From: Polysphondylium violaceum
Lineage: Eukaryota > Evosea > Eumycetozoa > Dictyosteliales > Dictyosteliaceae
Direction of reading: 5' to 3'
Length of the DNA stretch: 24,566 nucleotides
Assembly (NCBI GenBank): GCA_000277445.1
Contig: AJWJ01000354.1
Coordinates: forward strand, 1 to 24,566
A program made the position numbers and the translations under genes. Position 1 is the first letter of the stretch; every line of letters begins with the position of its first letter. The notes under the pieces were generated by a model. It saw nothing but the letters and a program-made list of their open reading frames with translations. It searched no databases and was not told the DNA's origin. Positions 19,262 to 24,566 of the stretch are shown here, in pieces.

Positions 19262-22200
19262 ATGAAAGAGTTTTTAGGAGAAGGAAGTCAAGCAGGTCAA
19301 AATCTATTGAGATTGGTCTCACGTGGTAATGCTATCATTGCAGAGTTACTTCGTCTTTCTGCCCATATTCCAGATGTCTTTAAACTACAAGATAGAAATG
19401 ATGTTAGAAAATATGGTGATATATTGTTGGATTTCAAATATCTCTCAAATCCTGATTTCTATGAATCTAAAATTGAAGATAATAGAGTATTTATTATAGA
19501 TAGCTAGATAGATGATAATATAGTGTTTAATACTAATAGAACCATTATCAATAATAATAGGATTTAGTTGATCTTGAAGCAGAATTTAGAGAAACTCATA
19601 TTGATATTTTAGTTAGATTTTATCATCTCTTTGAAAGTATTTACAAGTATATTAAAGATTTGGAACATTATATTGTTGATGTAGAAAAAGGTTTCTACAT
19701 TCATCTTACCATTGAAGTATGTGTTGTATACTGCGAGGAATGATATGACATCTCAAGATACTAACCTATCGATTGATTAATACTACTTTTTATACAGGCA
19801 ATTTTAATGAATGGTGATGGCAAACAATTGATTTCAGAGGCAGTTTATTTATATGGTGTAATGTTGATTTTAATGGACAATCTCATTGAAGGTCCAGTCA
19901 GAGAGAGAATGTTGATTTCTTATCTCAGAAACAAAGGACCCGTAGATTTACCATTGATCGACGACGTTTGTAAACTTTGCAAGAGTACAGGGTACATTCC
20001 AGGTGCACCAAAAAGACCACTCAATTATCCTGAAGAGTATTTCAAGAGAATAGAGTTACCAGAGAATGTCATCTCTATGATTATGGGTCGTCTTCGTTCC
20101 GATGATATTTACAATGGCACACAAGCATTCCCACAACCTGAACATCGTAGTGCTGCCTTGGCCACCCAAGCCTGTATGGTTTATGTGATATTATACTTTA
20201 TTCCTGATATTTTAAATAACAAAAATGTATGTAATGGTTGTATAGTACTTTATTAACCCATATCATTCATCCAACTAACCGATATCATCCAACTTTCTAG
20301 TCAATAATGAGAGAAATTGTAGACAAGTTCTTCCCAGACAATTGGGTGATTTCATTCTTTTTAGGTTATACAGTTGATCTTTCAGTGGTATGGGAGCCTT
20401 ACAGAGCAGCAAAGATTGCACTTGCCAATACAACTGCTTTGCCAAATATCCAATCAATTCAACTAAAGTATTGGAGAGATTTGATAGAGTTGAACAAAAT
20501 GGTAGATGATTATTTGGTCGATGGTCTTTTGGTTGATGAATACATTATGGATAATATTCACAAGATTATCACTTGTCTGAGAAGATGTAATGTTACTATT
20601 CGTTGGTTAATGCTTCGTATGTATTGATAACATGGATATGGTATTTGATATTATTGATATTAACAATAACTATATCACGTACAGACACAAACGCCAGTAC
20701 AAAGAAATTTAGAGATTTGATATTAAATGGATCACAAGATGATGTGTTATATCTATTATTAAATACAGCACAGTTGGAATTTGTATTCAAGAATATATTC
20801 CAATCGTTGTTGGATTCAAAAGAAGAGAAATGGGAAGAAAACAAAAAGTTGGCATCAGAGAGTATGGTGGAGCTCAGTGAGTACTTTTCTGGAGAAAAGG
20901 CATTGACCAGAGTGAAAAAGAACGAGAATCTTCAAAAATGGTTCTCTGAAATCTCTGAAAAGATCAATTCACTCGACTCTCAAGACAGCACCAGTACCGG
21001 TAGAAAGATCCAACAATTGAGTTTGGCACTCGAAGAGGTGGAGCAATTTCAACAAATTGACAGTAGCATCCAAGTCAAGCAATTTCTTGCAGAAACACGT
21101 TCCTTTTTGGCAAAGATGATCAAGATTGTCAATATCCAAGAGGAGGTGTTGATCAATTTATCTGTTTGCGCCGATATGTCTTATGCTTGGGACATTATCA
21201 ACAACTATGTCGATCAAATGCAAAAGGGCATTAAACACGACCCCAAATGCGTGTTGAAATTGAGAGCCACATTCTTGAAATTGGTCTCTATTCTCGATTT
21301 GCCTTTGGTCAGAATTTCACAATGCGCAAGTCCAGATTTGATATCTGTGTCAGAGTATTACTCTGGCGAGTTGGTCGGCTACGTGAGAAAGGTATTGGAA
21401 ATTGTCCCCAAACAAATGTTTTTAATCTTGAAGCAAATCATTCACATGCAAACCAACACCATTCAAGAGTTGCCAACCAAGGTTGAAAAAGAAAGACTTC
21501 GTGATTTTGCTCAACTTGACCAAAGATACGATTTGGCCAGAGCCACTCACTCTGTCTCTGTGTTTACCGAAGGTATTTTGGCTATGGAAACCACCCTCGT
21601 CGGTATTATCCAAGTGGATCCAAAGCAATTGCTCGAAGACGGTATTCGTAAAGAGTTGGTGTTGCAAATTGCCCAGGCTATGGACAAGACATTGGTGTTT
21701 AAGAACCAAAAACAACAAGACGAACTCCAATCCAGATTAAAAGAGTTGGCCAATATTTTGGACGGTTTCCGTAGATCCTTCCAATACATTCAAGATTACG
21801 TCAACATTCAAGGTCTCAGAATTTGGCAAGAAGAGTTTTCGAGAATTGTAAACTTTTACGTCGAACAAGAGTGCAATTCTTTCTTGAAAAAGAAAATCTA
21901 TGACTGGCAATCATCTTACCAATCGGTCGCCATTCCCATCCCCAAATTCCCATCTGTCGATCAAAGCTCTGTCAATATGATTGGTCGTTTGGCTCGTGAG
22001 CTCTTGAACCAAACAAACTGCAAGACTACCCTCTATTTGAACCAAATTGGCTGGTTTGAACCAACCACTGGCAAAGAGTTGATTGGCATCAGCACTTGGT
22101 CCCTCTTGCATCAAGGTGTTGGAATTTTTGGTCTCACTGGCCTCGATAAATTGTTTTGTTTTATGATGGTCAAGGATCTCCAAGTGTTTGTTGCTCAAAC

Positions 22201-22999
22201 TAGACAATTGGTTGAAAAAGGCCTCAAAGTCTTTTTGGCCGAATTTGAGGAGAGTCTCAGACCCACCACCACCATTCCCGACAACATTCAACGTTATCAA
22301 GTGGCCATCGACAAAACCAAACCCTTGGCACCCATTTTCATTGACGTGCTCACAAGAATTGGCCAAATGCAATTACTCAGAAGACAAATTTCCAATCAAT
22401 TGAATTTCCACGCCAAGATTGACAGCAACATGCTCTTGTGCTCTTTGGACGTCATGAACACTTCGTTGCTCAAAGACATTCACGCTCATTTCCAAAGACC
22501 AGAAACCAACCCATATCCCGCCGATGACAACACCCTCTTGTCTGATTTGGCCCAATTTTTAGATACCACTGGTATCAATGACCCATTCACAAAGATCTAC
22601 ATCACTACCTCGCCTTTGGACGCCTTCCCATGTCTCATGTTTTTATTTGTTTTATCCCAAGTGACCAAATTCCAATACAATCCTAAACTCGGTGTCATGG
22701 TGTCCAAAAAGCCCAAAAACAACTATGATTGGACCCCTTTGATCATTGGTATCATTACCATTCTCCAACAATTCCACTCTCTTCACACTCAAAAGTTTTT
22801 CGCTTTCGTGGGTCAGTACATCAAGTGTCAAATCAACGTTTCTCTTGCCAATCCCAAAGAGAAAATCGACGAAGATTATCCAGAAGATGTCATTGGTTTA
22901 CTCAGATTTTTAGAAGACTTTTGTAAATATAGTCACACTTCAAGAAAGATTATCGAAGGTTATTTACCTCCCTATATTTTCGATTATTTTAATTATTAA
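19262..22999 (+). CDS. washc5: WASH complex subunit strumpellin
   Basis: Predicted exons are 19262-19486, 19561-19716, 19798-20226, 20301-20616 and 20685-22999 (1146 residues, against about 1159 in human). Introns have GTATTT or GTATGT donors where I could place them, and AG ends. The first three are in phase 0 and the last splits a His codon. The deduced protein follows human strumpellin along its length: an N-terminal [13 protein letters not shown] motif, then Y-L-Y-G-V-M-L near exon 3, [13 protein letters not shown] in exon 4, and [13 protein letters not shown] and [14 protein letters not shown] in exon 5. Strumpellin is a core subunit of the WASH complex, which activates Arp2/3 on endosomes for sorting and recycling of cargo (and, in Dictyostelium, V-ATPase retrieval). 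The match is strong. Only the exact exon edges are inferred. Confidence 0.95.
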
Positions 23000-23298
23000 A
23001 TTGCCAATAAAAAAACAAATACTCTTACATTAACAACAGAAACTATTCTACATTTATTTACATGAATTTACACTATCTACTACAAAGTTTTACTTCATTC
23101 GATCCAACATTTTTAAAAGAGCACCTTTAAAAAATGCAGACATGATATGGATCCAAATAGCTATTTGTTGGTTAAAAAGATAGAGAAAATGTATCAAAGA
23201 TTGACTTTCTTGTATACATTGCGAACGTTTGTTGTTTGATGTTAATATTTATTTATCTCGTAAATAATGTTTTGTCGATATGAGCAAGCCATCGTCAA
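23000..23298. other. Convergent gap between strumpellin and methyltransferase genes
   Basis: A 299-bp AT-rich gap holds the 3' ends of both genes. An AATAAA-type signal follows the strumpellin stop at about 23005. Nothing else is seen. Confidence 0.55.
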
Positions 23299-24268
23299 TC
23301 AATTCATATCTATAGCTTTTGGTTCTTTAACTTCTTTTACAAAAATAAATGTTGTATACAAACTAATCAACTCCATTTGAGCAGGATCAATCTTATTCTT
23401 TCCTACCATTACACCACATTGTTTTAATTTTGATTCATAGTTTTTCTTGTTTTCTTCATAGAAATCATTCAAGTTTGTTGCTTCGACTAAAACAAGATCA
23501 TGGGATTTACATAAACTATACAGATAGATAGATAGTGAAGGTAAAGTTAATAAATGAGCGCAATTACGTTTATAATTAATAAAGCAACACAAACTTTATA
23601 AAAGAGGGGAAATGAATCAAGTTCTCTTGGATTTTAGAACCATCTTTCATGGATAGATTATATTTACAACCAAAGAAATTAAAGATCTCTGAATCAAATT
23701 CTATGCTAAATAAACTAGATTTTACACAAGGTAGACCAGAGGTAACCTTTTGAGACTTGTACCAAATCGAAGAAGAGTCTGGTATGATGCCAAAAAAGAA
23801 TCCACCCACTTTTAATCTACTACTAGCATTCTTTATAAATGTGTTTGCGTGATCATAGTCTATAAATGCATTTTGCATCCCATCAAAACAACTGACGACA
23901 TCAAACAATGAATCAGGTGATCCGCCTCCTGTGATTGATTTTGTTGTATTACTACCGCTGGTATGACTACTATTATTATTGATAAAGTGTTCGATTCTTT
24001 CGGTTGTCAATTGTAGTTTTATAAATTCAGCATCATAGGGACAACTCTTTTGCTTCCATTTGCTCTCGGCCTCTGCTAGCGATTCCTGGGAGTGATCGAA
24101 ACCATAGTATTTTTTAATCTTTGATCGCTCCCATTTACCTGTCTCTAGGCCTGTGCCGCAACAAAACTCTGCCACTGTTTCATTACTCTCTACCAGCTCT
24201 GATATTAATATGGTCTTTACCCAGTTTTGATAGGCTTTGAATTGCCAAATAGGTGTTTTCTGTGCCAT
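23299..24268 (-). CDS. mRNA cap guanine-N7 methyltransferase-like protein
   Basis: Predicted exons are 24268-23595 and 23515-23299 (296 residues). The intron has a weak GTTTGT donor and a TATAG acceptor. Joining restores the family order F-P-S-F-I-N-L-C-K-S-H-D-L-V-L-V followed by L-N-D-F-Y. The SAM-binding motif I is A-E-F-C-C-G-T-G (33-40), and motif II-like Y-G-F-D-H-S follows. D-V-V-S-C-F-D-G-M-Q-N-A-F resembles the cap-methyltransferase motif in which the sheet is followed by a Q-(Y/N)-A-F stretch, and G-G-F-F-F-G-I-I-P-D-S matches its post-motif. It resembles the shorter plant-type second cap methyltransferase as I remember it. Whether it methylates caps, small-RNA caps or another RNA is open. 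The coding start is the first ATG after a TATA-rich leader. A His/Ser/Thr/Gly-rich insert lies near residues 100-118. Confidence 0.8.
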
Positions 24269-24566
24269 ATATATCTGTATCTATATCTATATCTATAAAT
24301 ATCTACTAGTCCAATCAATATAAATTGAACAACAATTTGAAAAAAAAATGTAAAAAAAATAAAATAAAATATGTAAAATTAAACGACCCCACACAATATG
24401 GTATTAGGAAGTTCGAAAGTTTTAAACAAGTGAAAAGAACAATTCAGTAATGTGTGACAACTTATAAAGAATAACTGTAAATTTCAAAGTGTGGTCATTT
24501 GTCAGAAAACACCAAAAAGGCAATGAAAAGAAATGAAATTTGTTTTTTTTTTTTTTTTTTTTTTTT
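24269..24566 (-). promoter_or_regulatory. 5' flank of the methyltransferase gene and terminal T run
   Basis: The region begins with a TATCTATA repeat next to the start codon, then is AT-rich with no open frame. The last 26 bases (24541-24566) are all T, either a natural homopolymer or an assembly edge. Confidence 0.5.

Noticed and set aside
1-24566. tRNA, rRNA, CRISPR or intact mobile elements
   Set aside because: No tRNA B-box with a matching cloverleaf, no rRNA segment and no CRISPR-type array of repeats with unique spacers was seen. No reverse transcriptase, integrase or transposase coding region was seen either.

Overview
The window looks like nuclear DNA of a dictyostelid social amoeba. 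Introns are short and AT-rich (63-91 bp, with one exception) and carry GTAWGT-type donors. Gaps between genes are very AT-rich. Several proteins carry long Asn, Gln, Ser or Asp/Glu runs, and the gene set (long-tailed class I myosin with Ser at position 332, strumpellin, NEK-type kinase, family-typical ankyrin protein) fits. Codon third positions in the glutamine-synthetase-like, myosin and strumpellin genes are often C, more than I would expect for D. discoideum. This suggests a relative with higher GC, but the species cannot be fixed from sequence alone.

Layout, left to right: (1) a DHHC S-acyltransferase, + strand, three exons. (2) A convergent intronless ankyrin-type protein whose C-terminal third resembles the restriction-like endonuclease domain of R2/NeSL-type LINEs. 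(3) A divergent glutamine-synthetase-family gene with a mitochondrial-looking N terminus. (4) A convergent NEK-like kinase on the minus strand, in which a kinase domain of about 270 residues is joined by an intron to a tail of about 725 low-complexity residues. (5) About 1.75 kb of G/T-rich non-coding DNA. (6) A minus-strand flavin amine oxidase split by an 843-bp intron. (7) A divergent long-tailed myosin I. (8) The WASH-complex subunit strumpellin, five exons. (9) A convergent cap-type methyltransferase, two exons. The window ends in a 26-base T run.

Most genes are unrelated housekeeping or signalling genes. Two neighbours share a theme: myosin I and strumpellin lie head to tail, and both families act in actin-driven endocytic and macropinocytic membrane traffic. 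The point most worth following is the ankyrin protein with a LINE-type nuclease-like domain. It has an open frame of 904 codons, lies next to no recognisable reverse transcriptase, and keeps the H-N, P-D, D and K-Y landmarks of that nuclease family. Also notable are a kinase intron with four candidate acceptors, two of which would end the protein right after the kinase domain, and three copies of an 8-bp palindrome in the G/T-rich non-coding DNA.
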